Below, in pieces: positions 1 to 8,851 of a stretch of 53,396 nt of DNA. The translations under genes and the position numbers were made by a program. The notes beneath the pieces were generated by a model. It had not been told where the DNA came from. It did no database searches and saw only the letters and a program-made list of their open reading frames with translations. Position 1 is the stretch's first letter. Each line of letters begins with the position of its first letter. The DNA comes from Clostridium tyrobutyricum DSM 2637 = ATCC 25755 = JCM 11008 (GTDB taxonomy: Bacteria; Bacillota; Clostridia; Clostridiales; Clostridiaceae): contig NZ_APMH01000029.1 in the NCBI RefSeq assembly GCF_000359585.1, forward strand, positions 1 through 53,396, in the 5' to 3' direction.

Positions 1-268
<268 letters not shown>

Positions 269-480
269 TTAATTAATATTTATATGACTTAATTTTAATT
301 ATTCTATATAATAAGCAATTAACAATTTTTAAATACTGTTTTCACCATAATCACATCCAATCTTCATTTGACGTAATAACTTTAAAATATGCATTTTTGG
401 CAATATTTTATGTATTCTGACATATATAATTCTCCTTTCTCAATTTATAAAATAATTAAATTTATAATTTATTAAAGAAA

Positions 481-635
481 TATAAAAACTTCCTACAGAG
501 AAACTGTAGGAAGCAATATCCTATTGTCTCTCATCTACCAGGTTTTATTACCTGCTGGAATTGGCACCGTTGAATATTCTATATTCAGGTTGCCGGGCAT
601 CATCGGGCCAGTCCCTCTGCCTCTCTCGATAAGAA
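481..635 (-). ncRNA. SAM-I riboswitch (S-box) plus terminator before metY
   Basis: Read on the minus strand it starts CTTATCGAGAGAGGCAGAGG, followed by ACTGGCCCGATGA and CCCGGCAACC, then GGTGCCAATTCC and a closing GATGAGAG: all the conserved blocks of the SAM-I aptamer. It is followed by a GC-containing hairpin with a T tract (about 483-515), the expression platform. About 230 nt of leader without a gene separate it from the metY start. Confidence 0.95.
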
Positions 636-659
636 CTTTCATATTTAATTTATGATTAC

Positions 660-688
660 ACTATACAACCTTTTATTTAATATGTCAA
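660..688 (-). promoter_or_regulatory. sigma-A promoter for the metY S-box leader
   Basis: TTGACA (688-683), a 17-nt spacer and TATAGT (665-660) on the minus strand, about 25 nt before the riboswitch. Confidence 0.8.
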
Positions 689-762
689 GATAATTTTTAT
701 AATTTTTTTAATGTTTTTAATTATCAGTATATTGTATATTAATTTCTATAATAATTAAAAAT

Positions 763-925
763 TTATACTAATCTGATTTTTTCCTTTGTTTCTATTTGAA
801 CTAATTTTCCATCTTGAATTACCATAGTTATAGAACCATATTTTATCTCCCCGAGTATAGAAAGCAGTTCACTGACATTTTTTTTAAAATACTAGAGCGT
901 AAATTTTTTTTGTTTTCCAATTCAT
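763..925 (-). pseudogene. yezD-like (DUF2292) small protein, frameshifted
   Basis: Starting at ATG 925 the frame gives MNWKTKKIYALVF and stops. After a one-base shift in the T4/A8 run the reading resumes as KKNVSELLSILGEIKYGSI and ends with a QDGKLVQIETKEKIRLV tail. This is the same small protein as the intact copy at 8852-9010 (KYGSITLVVQDG, ending KVRLV). The length is 163 nt, one more than a multiple of three, and deleting a single T restores one open frame. It is preceded by an S-box, as is the intact copy. YezD has no settled function; Bacillus yezD is an S-box gene. A sequencing error in the homopolymer is the alternative to true decay. Confidence 0.75.
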
Positions 926-967
926 GATCCCCCTTATATATTCCAATTTTACATATTCAAAGAAATA

Positions 968-1120
968 TAAAAACCTTTATGTAGACGAGTACAAAAAGGT
1001 TTAAACTTTTTCTCATCTCTCAGATTTCAACTGCTGGAATTGGCACCATTGAATACAATAAACATATATTCAGGTTGCCGGGCATCATTGGGCCAGTCCC
1101 TCTACCTCTCTTGATAAGAT
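968..1120 (-). ncRNA. SAM-I riboswitch (S-box) plus terminator before broken yezD
   Basis: Minus-strand blocks CTTATCAAGAGAGG, GGACTGGCCCAATGATGCCC, GGCAACC, GGTGCCAATTCC and GAGATGAGA identify SAM-I. The platform is an AAACCTTTTTGT / ACATAAAGGTTTTT terminator at about 971-1002. Confidence 0.95.
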
Positions 1121-1142
1121 TTTCCGTATTTAATTTATAATT

Positions 1143-1171
1143 ACTATACTGTTTTTTAATTTATTTGTCAA
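1143..1171 (-). promoter_or_regulatory. sigma-A promoter for the second S-box leader
   Basis: TTGACA (1171-1166), 17 nt, TATAGT (1148-1143) on the minus strand, just upstream of the riboswitch. Confidence 0.8.
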
Positions 1172-1268
1172 TAAAAAATTTTTAAATATTTTATCTTCAC
1201 ATATTTTTTCCATATGAATATTATAAATCAAGTGTTTAATATTAAATAAAAAAATTATTAAATTATTC

Positions 1269-1297
1269 TTGATTAAATGATTTTTTTATAGTATTAT
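1269..1297 (+). promoter_or_regulatory. Promoter of the ubiG-mccB-mccA T-box transcript
   Basis: TTGATT (1269-1274), 17 nt, TATTAT (1292-1297), about 30 nt before the T-box leader begins. Confidence 0.65.
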
Positions 1298-1324
1298 AAA
1301 TATTAATTAATCACAGCAAATATT

Positions 1325-1618
1325 TATTATTGCGATGATAGGAAGAGTAAATTAGTATTTGACTATAAGCGAGGATTTCCCTTGGGTGAAAGGATATCTT
1401 AGCCAATACTGATTGAAGTGCATCCTTGAGTACTGAATTGAAGTTTAGTAGACTTCAGCGGGTATGCCCGTTAAAGCATTGAGGTATGATTGTACCAAAA
1501 CAAGAGTTGTATTATATTCATGTTAATTATTCCATATTATCATGTTATATATTATAAACAGAGTGGAACCGCGGAAGTAACCTTCTGCCTCTGAATTGAG
1601 GCAGAAGGTTTTTTGGTT
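1325..1618 (+). ncRNA. T-box leader, probably cysteine-specific
   Basis: The core T-box sequence TGGAACCGCGG is at 1564-1574, followed by a strong terminator (CCTTCTGCCTC / GAGGCAGAAGG plus a T run, 1581-1617). The upstream part folds as Stem I. A likely specifier codon is TGC (1419-1421, in GAAG-TGC-A), giving cysteine. The cysteine reading fits the operon, which makes cysteine from methionine; the homologous ubiGmccBA operon of C. acetobutylicum is known to be controlled by a cysteine T-box. Uncharged tRNA-Cys should allow read-through. Confidence 0.9.
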
Positions 1619-1688
1619 TTTGGAATCCGGAATCTAAGGACCATTTTTATTATTAAAGTTTAAAATCATTTAAATAGGAGGAATAGTT

Positions 1689-2321
1689 ATGAATTCTATA
1701 GGCTATTTTGATTCGATTGCAGATAAATGGAATGTAATACGAGAAGAGTATTTTGAAGATAAATTAAAATATATAGCTCTTTCACAGTTTGATATAAAAG
1801 ACAAGATTTGTGCTGATTTAGGATGCGGTACTGGATTTATTTCACTTGCACTTTCTACAGATGCAAAGCTTGTATTCTCTATAGATAATTCAAAGAACAT
1901 GTTGAGACAACTCCACAATTCTACTGTCAATAGAGAAATTAAAAATATATATCCAATAAAAGGATCTATATCAAATCTACCACTTTTTGATGAATCAATA
2001 GATGCTGTATTCATAAACATGGCACTTCACCATGTAGTAGATGCAGAAGGTGCTTTTAAAGAACTCTTCAGAGTTTTAAAAAAGAATGGTACTTTTGTTA
2101 TATGTGATGTTGAACAGCACAATGGAGAGTGGGCAAAAATTGAAATGCATGATGAATGGCTCGGTTTCTCTAATGAACAAATAAATAGCTGGGCAAAAAA
2201 AGCTGGATTTTCAGACATAATTATAAAAAGTACTGGATTAAAATGCAAAGGATATTCAAGCAAGGGAGAATATACAGAAACAGGAATATTTATGGCAAGA
2301 GGTATACGAAAGGAGATATAA
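1689..2321 (+). CDS. ubiG: SAM-dependent methyltransferase, first gene of the ubiG-mccB-mccA operon
   Basis: A 210-residue class I methyltransferase. The SAM-binding motif DLGCGTG is at about residues 43-49, and SIDNSKNM, SISNLPLFDESIDAVF and an acidic motif IV follow. The ATG has an AGGAG site at 1676-1680. The name follows the clostridial ubiGmccBA operon, in which the gene feeds the methionine-to-cysteine route by consuming SAM; it is not a quinone-biosynthesis gene in this anaerobe and the methyl acceptor is unknown. It is separated by one base from mccB. Expression depends on the cysteine T-box upstream. Confidence 0.85.
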   Translation: MNSIGYFDSIADKWNVIREEYFEDKLKYIALSQFDIKDKICADLGCGTGFISLALSTDAKLVFSIDNSKNMLRQLHNSTVNREIKNIYPIKGSISNLPLFDESIDAVFINMALHHVVDAEGAFKELFRVLKKNGTFVICDVEQHNGEWAKIEMHDEWLGFSNEQINSWAKKAGFSDIIIKSTGLKCKGYSSKGEYTETGIFMARGIRKEI

Positions 2322-2322
2322 A

Positions 2323-3462
2323 ATGAATATTGAATCATTGTTAATACACGGAGGAATAGATGGAGATAAACAGACAGGAGCAGTTAGCGTACCCATATAC
2401 CAAACATCTACCTATAGACAAAATGGTTTGGGAGAAAATAATGGTTATGAATACTCAAGAACTGGAAATCCAACTAGAGAAGCATTGGAAAAATTAATAT
2501 CAGATATTGAAGCTGGATACAGTGGTCTTGCCTTTGCATCAGGTATGGCAGCTATAACAGCAGTACTAACGTTATTTAAAAGCGGCGATAAAATAATACT
2601 GTCAGATAATGTTTATGGTGGAACTTACAGAGTACTGGCCAAGGTATTTAAAAATTTTAATTTAAATTTTGAATTAGTTGATACGAGCAATATAAAAAAT
2701 GTCGAGGATAGTATTACAGATGATGTAAAAGCAATATATATTGAAACACCAACTAATCCCCTCATGACAATAACTGATATAAAAAAGATATCACAGATTG
2801 CCAAGAAAAATAAACTTCTTACAATTGTAGATAATACTTTCATGACTCCATATCTTCAAAAACCTATAGAACTTGGTGCAGATATAGTAATTCACAGTGC
2901 CACCAAATATTTAGGAGGACACAGTGATCTAGTAGCAGGACTTGTTGTAGTAAATAATGAAGATTTATCAAAAAGACTTCACTTTATACAGAATTCCACA
3001 GGTGGAATATTAAATCCATTTGACAGTTGGCTTTTAATAAGAGGAATAAAAACTTTATCTGTTAGGATGGACAGACATGAAGAAAATGCCCAATATATAG
3101 CAAAATTTTTAAATGAAAACCCACTTGTAGAAAAAGTGTATTATCCAGGACTTGAAAGTCATATAGGACATGATATACAAAAGAAACAGGCAAAAGGATA
3201 TGGTGCAATAATTTCATTTGTATTAAAAGACACTATCAATATAAATGACTTTTTCAAAAAGTTAAAACTTATAACATTTGGTGAAAGTCTTGGTGGAGTA
3301 GAATCATTAATGTGCCATCCCGCCAGTATGACTCATGCTGCTATACCATATGAAATAAGGCAAAAGGTTGGAATAGTAGATAATCTAGCTAGATTATCAG
3401 TGGGAATAGAAAATAAAGAAGACTTGATAGAGGATTTAACATCTGCAATTAAACTATTATAA
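2323..3462 (+). CDS. mccB: Cystathionine gamma-lyase / homocysteine lyase MccB
   Basis: A 379-residue PLP enzyme of the Cys/Met-metabolism family. It shows the YSRTGNPTREALE substrate-loop motif, a YGGTYR motif, and the PLP lysine in HSATKYLGGHSD at about residue 196. In the reverse transsulfuration pathway it splits cystathionine to cysteine, 2-oxobutyrate and ammonia, and such enzymes can also desulfhydrate homocysteine. It starts at ATG with a GGAGAT site inside the end of ubiG, so the two are translationally coupled. Length and motifs are complete. Distinguishing gamma-lyase from gamma-synthase relies on the operon context. Confidence 0.9.
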   Translation: MNIESLLIHGGIDGDKQTGAVSVPIYQTSTYRQNGLGENNGYEYSRTGNPTREALEKLISDIEAGYSGLAFASGMAAITAVLTLFKSGDKIILSDNVYGGTYRVLAKVFKNFNLNFELVDTSNIKNVEDSITDDVKAIYIETPTNPLMTITDIKKISQIAKKNKLLTIVDNTFMTPYLQKPIELGADIVIHSATKYLGGHSDLVAGLVVVNNEDLSKRLHFIQNSTGGILNPFDSWLLIRGIKTLSVRMDRHEENAQYIAKFLNENPLVEKVYYPGLESHIGHDIQKKQAKGYGAIISFVLKDTININDFFKKLKLITFGESLGGVESLMCHPASMTHAAIPYEIRQKVGIVDNLARLSVGIENKEDLIEDLTSAIKLL

Positions 3463-3491
3463 TATTATAAAATTAAGGGGAGACTACTTTT

Positions 3492-4445
3492 ATGGATGTT
3501 TTTAATGATATAAAAGAGATGATAGGAAATACTCCAGTATTAAAAATAAGTAGATTTAAATTAAAAGCTGGAGTTAATATATATGCAAAGCTTGAAAATT
3601 TTAATCCTGGAGGAAGTGTAAAAGATAGAATTGGAGCATATATGATAGACGAGGCAGAAAAAAGTAATAGATTAAAAAATGGCTATACCATAGTAGAAGC
3701 TACTGCAGGAAACACGGGCCTTGGAATTGCACTTGGAGCGCTAAATAAAGGTTACAAAGTTATATTTGCCGTTCCGGAAAAATTTTCTATAGAAAAACAA
3801 GTGCTTATGAAAGCTCTTGGTGCAGAAATAGTGCATACACCAGAAGAAAAAGGAATGAGAGGAGCCATAGAAAAAGCTCAGGAACTTCTAGGGAAAATAC
3901 CAAATTCTATATCTTTAGGCCAATTTCAAAATAAGGACAATCCTAAGGCACACTATCTTACAACAGGTCCTGAAATATATAAACAATTAGATGGCAAAAT
4001 AGATTATTTTGTAGCCGGTGCTGGTAGTGGAGGTACATTTACTGGCATAGTAAAGTATCTAAAGGAACAAAATAATGCTATAAAGGCTATTTTAGCTGAT
4101 CCAGAAGGTTCCACTTTAGGAGGTGGAACTGAAGAAAAATATGCAATTGAAGGTATAGGAAATGATTTTGTACCTGATACCATGAATATGAATCTGGTAG
4201 ATAAAGTTATAAAAGTAAATGATGATGAGGCTTTTATTATGGTACGGGAATTAGCTAAGAGAGAAGGTCTCATAGTCGGTTCCTCCTCTGGTGCAGCATT
4301 AGCAGCAGCATTGAAATTAGCTGATACTATAGATAGTGGAAATATAGTAACTGTTTTCCCAGATAGAGGAGATAGATATTTCAGCAAGAATCTTTACTCA
4401 CAAATATCTGAAAATGGAAATAAGACTTTATCTAGAAACCCTTAA
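3492..4445 (+). CDS. mccA: Cystathionine beta-synthase / O-acetylserine thiol-lyase MccA
   Basis: A 317-residue fold-type II PLP enzyme. NPGGSVKDR (PLP lysine at about residue 42), EATAGNTG and the phosphate-binding GAGSGGTFTG loop are all present, with no C-terminal CBS pair. It joins homocysteine to serine or O-acetylserine to give cystathionine, the substrate of MccB. It lies 29 nt after mccB with a GGGGAG ribosome site and ends the operon; a terminator follows at 4491. No antisense S-box is seen downstream, unlike the arrangement known in C. acetobutylicum. Confidence 0.9.
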   Translation: MDVFNDIKEMIGNTPVLKISRFKLKAGVNIYAKLENFNPGGSVKDRIGAYMIDEAEKSNRLKNGYTIVEATAGNTGLGIALGALNKGYKVIFAVPEKFSIEKQVLMKALGAEIVHTPEEKGMRGAIEKAQELLGKIPNSISLGQFQNKDNPKAHYLTTGPEIYKQLDGKIDYFVAGAGSGGTFTGIVKYLKEQNNAIKAILADPEGSTLGGGTEEKYAIEGIGNDFVPDTMNMNLVDKVIKVNDDEAFIMVRELAKREGLIVGSSSGAALAAALKLADTIDSGNIVTVFPDRGDRYFSKNLYSQISENGNKTLSRNP

Positions 4446-4490
4446 TAGAATGATAATATAAACATTTGTAAAATAGATTTGATTTAATTT

Positions 4491-4529
4491 TATATAACTG
4501 AAAATTTTTATTTTCAGTTATATTTTTTA
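4491..4529 (+). terminator. Terminator of the mcc operon
   Basis: Hairpin ATATAACTGAAAA / TTTTCAGTTATAT followed by a T run, 46 nt after the mccA stop. Confidence 0.85.
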
Positions 4530-4543
4530 TATTCGGATGAATT

Positions 4544-4590
4544 AGTAATGACCATGGATTTGCTTATTACGCAAAACAATGGTCATTACT
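4544..4590 (-). terminator. Perfect 12-bp inverted repeat after nifB-like gene
   Basis: AGTAATGACCAT (4544-4555) and ATGGTCATTACT (4579-4590) with a 23-nt loop. It lies just after the stop of the minus-strand nifB-like gene. There is no clear U tract, so it may be a weak terminator or an mRNA-stabilising hairpin. A 12-bp tandem repeat (ACTTTTCTAGTT twice) adjoins it at the gene end. Confidence 0.5.
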
Positions 4591-4605
4591 TTTCTAGTTA
4601 CTTTT

Positions 4606-5820
4606 CTAGTTGTTTTCCAGCAATTTTACAGTCTTTTCTATTCCACTATTTATTTCATCATACATCTGAAATATTCGTATGCCACTTTTCTTTAGCCTAT
4701 TTGCAGGCTCAAAACCTGCTCTCAATACTAGAACTGCATTACAATCCTCTATAGTCTTTATAATATCCAATATTTTATCTTCCTGTTTTTCACAGTCTTC
4801 TATACCATTACAGTATTTATTTACATTTCTCTTTTCTTTAAATTTGATCTGTCCATTTATTACATCATATATATAGAATTCTGATGCATGTCCAAAATGT
4901 TGATCTATATTCACTCCTGTTTTACTTGAAACTGCAATTCTATAATTATTTTTATTGTTTCTAAATTTCTTAGATATATCATTTTCTAAAGTTCCTATGG
5001 CATCTGCCCTACATTGCTTACAATGGAACATTTGTTTTAAATCCAGCTGGCACTTTTTTCTCATGTTATTTAATTCTTTTTCATCTGTAGCAGGCAAATT
5101 TTCAAATACTGTACCTGGAATTGGAATGAGAGGTATGATATTAGTCATATATGCACCACACTCTTTTACCTTTTTAACTATTTCAGGAACATGTGTATCA
5201 TTAATACCTTTTATCATTACAATATTTACTTTAGATATAATCCCTTTTTGCGAGATATATCTTAGTCCAGACAGTTGATTATTTAATATTATATCTCCAG
5301 CTTCTTCCCCTGAAAAATTTTTCCCTAAGTAATTGATAAATTTATAAACTCTACCTCCTATTTTAGGATCTACTGCATTTATAGTTATAGTAACATGACT
5401 TATTCCCAATTTCACTATTTCATCAGCGTAAAAAGGAAGCATCAAGCCATTAGTAGATAAACAAAAAGTAATATCAGGAGATTCTTCTTTTATTAATTCT
5501 ATAGACTTTTTAACTTCTTCAAAATTGGCAAGTGGATCTCCAGGTCCTGCTATGCCAACTACAGTTAAATTCTTTACTTTTTCTTTTACTATATTAAATT
5601 TATCTCTAGCTTCTTCAGGTGTTAAAATCTGACTGGTAACTCCTGGTCTACTTTCATTTACACAATCGTATTTTCTGCTGCAGAAATTACAACTAACATT
5701 ACATTTAGGTGCTACTGGTATATGCATTCTTGCATATTTATGTGCAATACAATTGTAGCATGGATGACTTAATGTTCTCTTCTCTATACTTTTTATTGGA
5801 CTTGCAATGTCTATACTCAT
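4606..5820 (-). CDS. nifB: NifB-like radical SAM cofactor synthase with NifX-like C-terminal domain
   Basis: A 404-residue protein. The radical-SAM cluster motif CNVSCNFC is at residues 40-47, preceded by the NifB hallmark HPCYNCIAHKYARMHIPVAP. A further cysteine pair (FHCKQCRADA) and GIAGPGDPLAN also match NifB. From about residue 290 a NifX/NafY-like domain follows (GVNIDQHFGHASEFYIYDV). NifB makes the Fe8S9C core of nitrogenase-type cofactors; MarB does so for methylthio-alkane reductases. I start at ATG 5820: the AAGGAG site is 9 nt before it, whereas the in-frame ATG at 5841 overlaps that site. It follows D1-K1 with an RNA attenuator in between. Confidence 0.88.
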   Translation of the reverse strand: MSIDIASPIKSIEKRTLSHPCYNCIAHKYARMHIPVAPKCNVSCNFCSRKYDCVNESRPGVTSQILTPEEARDKFNIVKEKVKNLTVVGIAGPGDPLANFEEVKKSIELIKEESPDITFCLSTNGLMLPFYADEIVKLGISHVTITINAVDPKIGGRVYKFINYLGKNFSGEEAGDIILNNQLSGLRYISQKGIISKVNIVMIKGINDTHVPEIVKKVKECGAYMTNIIPLIPIPGTVFENLPATDEKELNNMRKKCQLDLKQMFHCKQCRADAIGTLENDISKKFRNNKNNYRIAVSSKTGVNIDQHFGHASEFYIYDVINGQIKFKEKRNVNKYCNGIEDCEKQEDKILDIIKTIEDCNAVLVLRAGFEPANRLKKSGIRIFQMYDEINSGIEKTVKLLENN

Positions 5821-5855
5821 AATCTTATTTTCTCCTTCCATATATAAAAAAATAT

Positions 5856-5915
5856 AAAAAAGGCCAAGGTAAATTAAATAAATTTACCTTAGCCTTCAGA
5901 TTTCTGATCAACTAA
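5856..5915 (-). promoter_or_regulatory. GA-loop attenuator, copy 1 (between K1 and nifB-like)
   Basis: On the minus strand: TTAGTT-GA-TCAG-AAAT-CTGA-A-GGCTAA (5915-5889) forms a hairpin with a GA/A internal loop. The GGCTAAGGTAAATT strand then pairs with AATTTACCTTGGCC before T6 (terminator, 5895-5856), so the two folds exclude each other. It is the only copy with a U-A closing pair in the upper stem. It lies inside the operon, 10 nt after the K1 stop. Confidence 0.8.
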
Positions 5916-5924
5916 TAGCTAATT

Positions 5925-7253
5925 TTATTTGTACGTTTCTAATATATTGCCATATATATCCTCAATAAGTCGCATACCTCCATTATACCCTAAATATCCC
6001 CCATTTAATACCAATCTATGCATAATTGGAATAGATATATTAATTTTAAATGCATTAATCTCATCAGCTATGTCTCTATCCCATGAGCTGCCTAATATTA
6101 AAGGTATATGGGTTCCAACATCATATTCTCTCAATCTCTGATGGATCTTTCCTGAATCAACCTCGAAAAACACTTTAAAATCTCTAGTATCTGATAAGCT
6201 ATTAAACTTTTCTATTATATACTCCTGATATTTTTTGGGAACATCATCTGTTATATACTGCTCTCCAGGAACAATTCCAAGTTCATTCAATAGAAATTGA
6301 CTAATTCCAAGAGCATAAAATGAATCTGTTATATTAAAAAACCTGTCTGGTATACTATATCTAAATTCCAAAAAGAAATCTGCAGCTCTTTCTAAATAAT
6401 AATAGAATTTGTCCTCTTCTTTCTTAATATAATTTTCTACTACATCATTGTCCAGATCTGCGAATTCTTTAACTGATCTTAAAAATTTACTTGTCTCCTT
6501 AGCTCCTATAGGTGGAACGGCATAATGCAAATATGGAGTTCCATATTTCTGCTTCAATAATTTTGCTGTTTCCACTCCAACCCATGGTGAGGCTACTATA
6601 TTAAATTCAGCATCAGGTATTGTTTGCAACTCTTCTACTCCGCCAGACTCAGGTCCAAATAATATATTAACTTCCAGACCTATTCCTTCTAATAAATGCT
6701 TTATTATACTTAAATTTCCCGCCCAAAAGCTATCTTGAAATGGTACTGAAGCAAAAACATTCACCAAATTTTTTTTAATTTTTGGCTTTCTGTCTCCAAT
6801 AAATTGATCTATAATAGCTTTTAATACCAATTCATGTCCCTTAAAATTAGTACCTTTAAATCCTCCTGTTTCCGCAAAAACTATTGGTACTCCATTTTTT
6901 TTATATTCTCCAACTATCTGGCCTATATCATCTCCAACTATGTCAGATGTGCAGCCTGTTAATACTACAAATAGATCTCCCTTTAGAACTTTTAGTGTTC
7001 CATCAATAACTTCTTTCAATCTCTTGCTGCCACCAAATACTACTTCTTTTTCAGTAGAATTTGTACACGGAATTACGCCACCTCCTGAATATCCTGTTCC
7101 CTGATATCCTGAATCGGTACTAAGTCCTCTGAATAATTTTACGCCGCATCCTGGTCCAGAATGAAGTATTGGCATTGCACCTTTTATGGCAATTACAGAT
7201 TGCTGAGCTCCAAGAGTGCAGTAATGTCTGGGTTGTTCTATTATTTTTAGCAT
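5925..7253 (-). CDS. Nitrogenase-like reductase, NifK/MarK-type beta subunit (K1)
   Basis: A 442-residue component-1 beta-type subunit. The three P-cluster cysteines stand in HYCTLGA (C12), HSGPGC (C36) and LTGCTSDIVGDD (C101); FAETGGFKGTNFKGH and the C-terminal GYLGYNGGMRLIEDIY motif also match. It is shorter than true NifK and lacks its N-terminal extension. It begins one base after the D1 stop with its ribosome site in the D1 end, so it should be made in step with D1. The partner is D1; electrons should come from the NifH-like protein. Sulfur context favours C-S bond reduction over dinitrogen reduction, but the substrate is inferred. Confidence 0.88.
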   Translation of the reverse strand: MLKIIEQPRHYCTLGAQQSVIAIKGAMPILHSGPGCGVKLFRGLSTDSGYQGTGYSGGGVIPCTNSTEKEVVFGGSKRLKEVIDGTLKVLKGDLFVVLTGCTSDIVGDDIGQIVGEYKKNGVPIVFAETGGFKGTNFKGHELVLKAIIDQFIGDRKPKIKKNLVNVFASVPFQDSFWAGNLSIIKHLLEGIGLEVNILFGPESGGVEELQTIPDAEFNIVASPWVGVETAKLLKQKYGTPYLHYAVPPIGAKETSKFLRSVKEFADLDNDVVENYIKKEEDKFYYYLERAADFFLEFRYSIPDRFFNITDSFYALGISQFLLNELGIVPGEQYITDDVPKKYQEYIIEKFNSLSDTRDFKVFFEVDSGKIHQRLREYDVGTHIPLILGSSWDRDIADEINAFKINISIPIMHRLVLNGGYLGYNGGMRLIEDIYGNILETYK

Positions 7254-7254
7254 A

Positions 7255-8721
7255 TTACTTGCCCTCCTTTAAAAAAGTATCAGGTCTTTGTTTAAACCAC
7301 CAATCAGTATATGGGAATTTGGCATGGGCTGAAATATTCTTTACAAACTCTGGAGTTTCAAGTACATCCAAAACCTTATTTCCATAATTTATCAATCCTT
7401 GATATCCTAATCCAAAGTGCTCATCTCCCATTAAAAATGTAGGTATTCCAAGTTTTGCACCCCATATAGACATACCACCATGACGTGCAATAAAAATATC
7501 CGGTTTCAGTCTGTTAAGTGAATTCACAAGTTCATAAGCCTGTTTGTCACATACACTGAAATTTTTAATATCCCCATATGTGTTAACTGCATGATCCAAA
7601 CTTTTGCCTGATTCAGATCTATTATCATAGCAAGGATCATGATGAAATATTGAGGCACCAACAACTTCCAAGCCCAAATCTTCTAAAAGTGCTATTAAAC
7701 TATGCCCATGAGCTGCTCCAGCTGTAACATATGCTCTTTTTCCCTTTAACTTTTTTCTCAATTTTTCAAGTTCTGGATATATTCTTTCTTTTTCAGATTT
7801 AAGTAGTTCTTCAACTTCAGTTTCTTTATCAGTTATTCTGCCCAGTTCTCTAAACCACTCATCTGTTCCTTTTATTCCATATGCAGGTGGAGCTTTTACT
7901 TCAGGTACTCCATATTCCTGTTCCAAAGCAGCTGCCAAATAGGTGCCAAGAGTAGGACATATTTGAACGGTAGCTGCAGCTTCCGATATCTTTTGAAGCT
8001 GATCTATTGTAGAAAAAGGAACAATATAATTTGGTTTTAATCCTATTTTTCCAAAAAGACCAGTAAAAATATCACTTCCCCAAAAGTTAATTACATTTAT
8101 TAAATCTTTTCTTTTTTTAACAGGCGGTTTTACTATCTTTCTAATTATTCCATGATAGGCGGCATCAAAACCAGTTGTCCATATTTTTGATTTGAAACCT
8201 TCACAAGGAATATATACTATTGGTATCTTAAGCTTTTTTTCTGCTTCTTGAGCTATTGTATCTATATCATCGCCTATTATACCTGATGCACAAGAAGCTG
8301 TTATAAAAATTGCTTTAGGATTAAATCTTTCAAAAGCTTCATTTATTGTAGCCTTTAGTTTTTCACCTCCACCGTATATAGTGTCTTTTTCATCCAAATT
8401 TGTACTTAATAATCTAGCATTTTTAGGTTTGAAATTTCTCTTTCTCTGTCCAACTCTGTTTGTAAAATTAAAATCTGAAAAATCTGCTGAACATCCAAGC
8501 GGTGCATGATTTATCACAACCGCATCTTGTATCATAACCAACTGACACAGTGCCTGTCCTGAGCTACATCCAAGGCATTGGCTAAAAGAATGCTTCCTAT
8601 CACACAACCTTTTTCCTTTAGACATTTCACATAATTCAGATGCACTTCCTGAAAACCCAGTAATCGAACCAAGTCTATTTTCTCTGATTTTTACCTCTGG
8701 TGATTTTATATTAATACTCAA
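7255..8721 (-). CDS. Nitrogenase-like reductase, NifD/MarD-type alpha subunit (D1)
   Basis: A 488-residue component-1 alpha-type subunit. P-cluster cysteines lie in the CLGCSSGQALC segment (49-59), NHAPLGC (C77) and TASCASGIIGDD (C144). C255 in VQICPTLGTY fits the cofactor-binding cysteine of NifD. The segment CEGFKSKIWTTGFDAAYH (173-190) replaces the NifD stretch with the Gln191/His195 pair, as expected for a non-nitrogen-fixing group. By ungapped comparison from the GIP motif, Gln441 sits where NifD has His442. It starts with TTG (8721) behind AGGAGGG; no ATG is better placed. The leader carries an S-box, yezD and a GA-loop attenuator. Related to D2 at 28,484. Confidence 0.88.
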   Translation of the reverse strand: MSINIKSPEVKIRENRLGSITGFSGSASELCEMSKGKRLCDRKHSFSQCLGCSSGQALCQLVMIQDAVVINHAPLGCSADFSDFNFTNRVGQRKRNFKPKNARLLSTNLDEKDTIYGGGEKLKATINEAFERFNPKAIFITASCASGIIGDDIDTIAQEAEKKLKIPIVYIPCEGFKSKIWTTGFDAAYHGIIRKIVKPPVKKRKDLINVINFWGSDIFTGLFGKIGLKPNYIVPFSTIDQLQKISEAAATVQICPTLGTYLAAALEQEYGVPEVKAPPAYGIKGTDEWFRELGRITDKETEVEELLKSEKERIYPELEKLRKKLKGKRAYVTAGAAHGHSLIALLEDLGLEVVGASIFHHDPCYDNRSESGKSLDHAVNTYGDIKNFSVCDKQAYELVNSLNRLKPDIFIARHGGMSIWGAKLGIPTFLMGDEHFGLGYQGLINYGNKVLDVLETPEFVKNISAHAKFPYTDWWFKQRPDTFLKEGK

Positions 8722-8764
8722 AATAATTCCCTCCTAATACTCAATTTACCTTTGATAAGAAAAA

Positions 8765-8833
8765 TAAAAAAAGACCAAGCATAAGTCACAATAACAATGA
8801 CTCGCTTAGTCTCCAGTTTATCTGGTCAACTAA
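8765..8833 (-). promoter_or_regulatory. GA-loop attenuator, copy 2 (before D1)
   Basis: Minus strand: TTAGTT-GA-CCAG-ATAAA-CTGG-A-GACTAA, with the 3' strand also forming AGACTAAGCGAGTCAT / ATGACTTATGCTTGGTCT plus T7. The lower stem has six pairs, two beyond the core. It lies between yezD and D1, downstream of the SAM riboswitch. Confidence 0.85.
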
Positions 8834-8851
8834 TATAATAATATTATATAT

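Noticed and set aside
1703-2338. Antisense ORFs over ubiG and other long opposite-strand ORFs
   Set aside because: They mirror real genes, lack ribosome sites and have no recognisable protein character.
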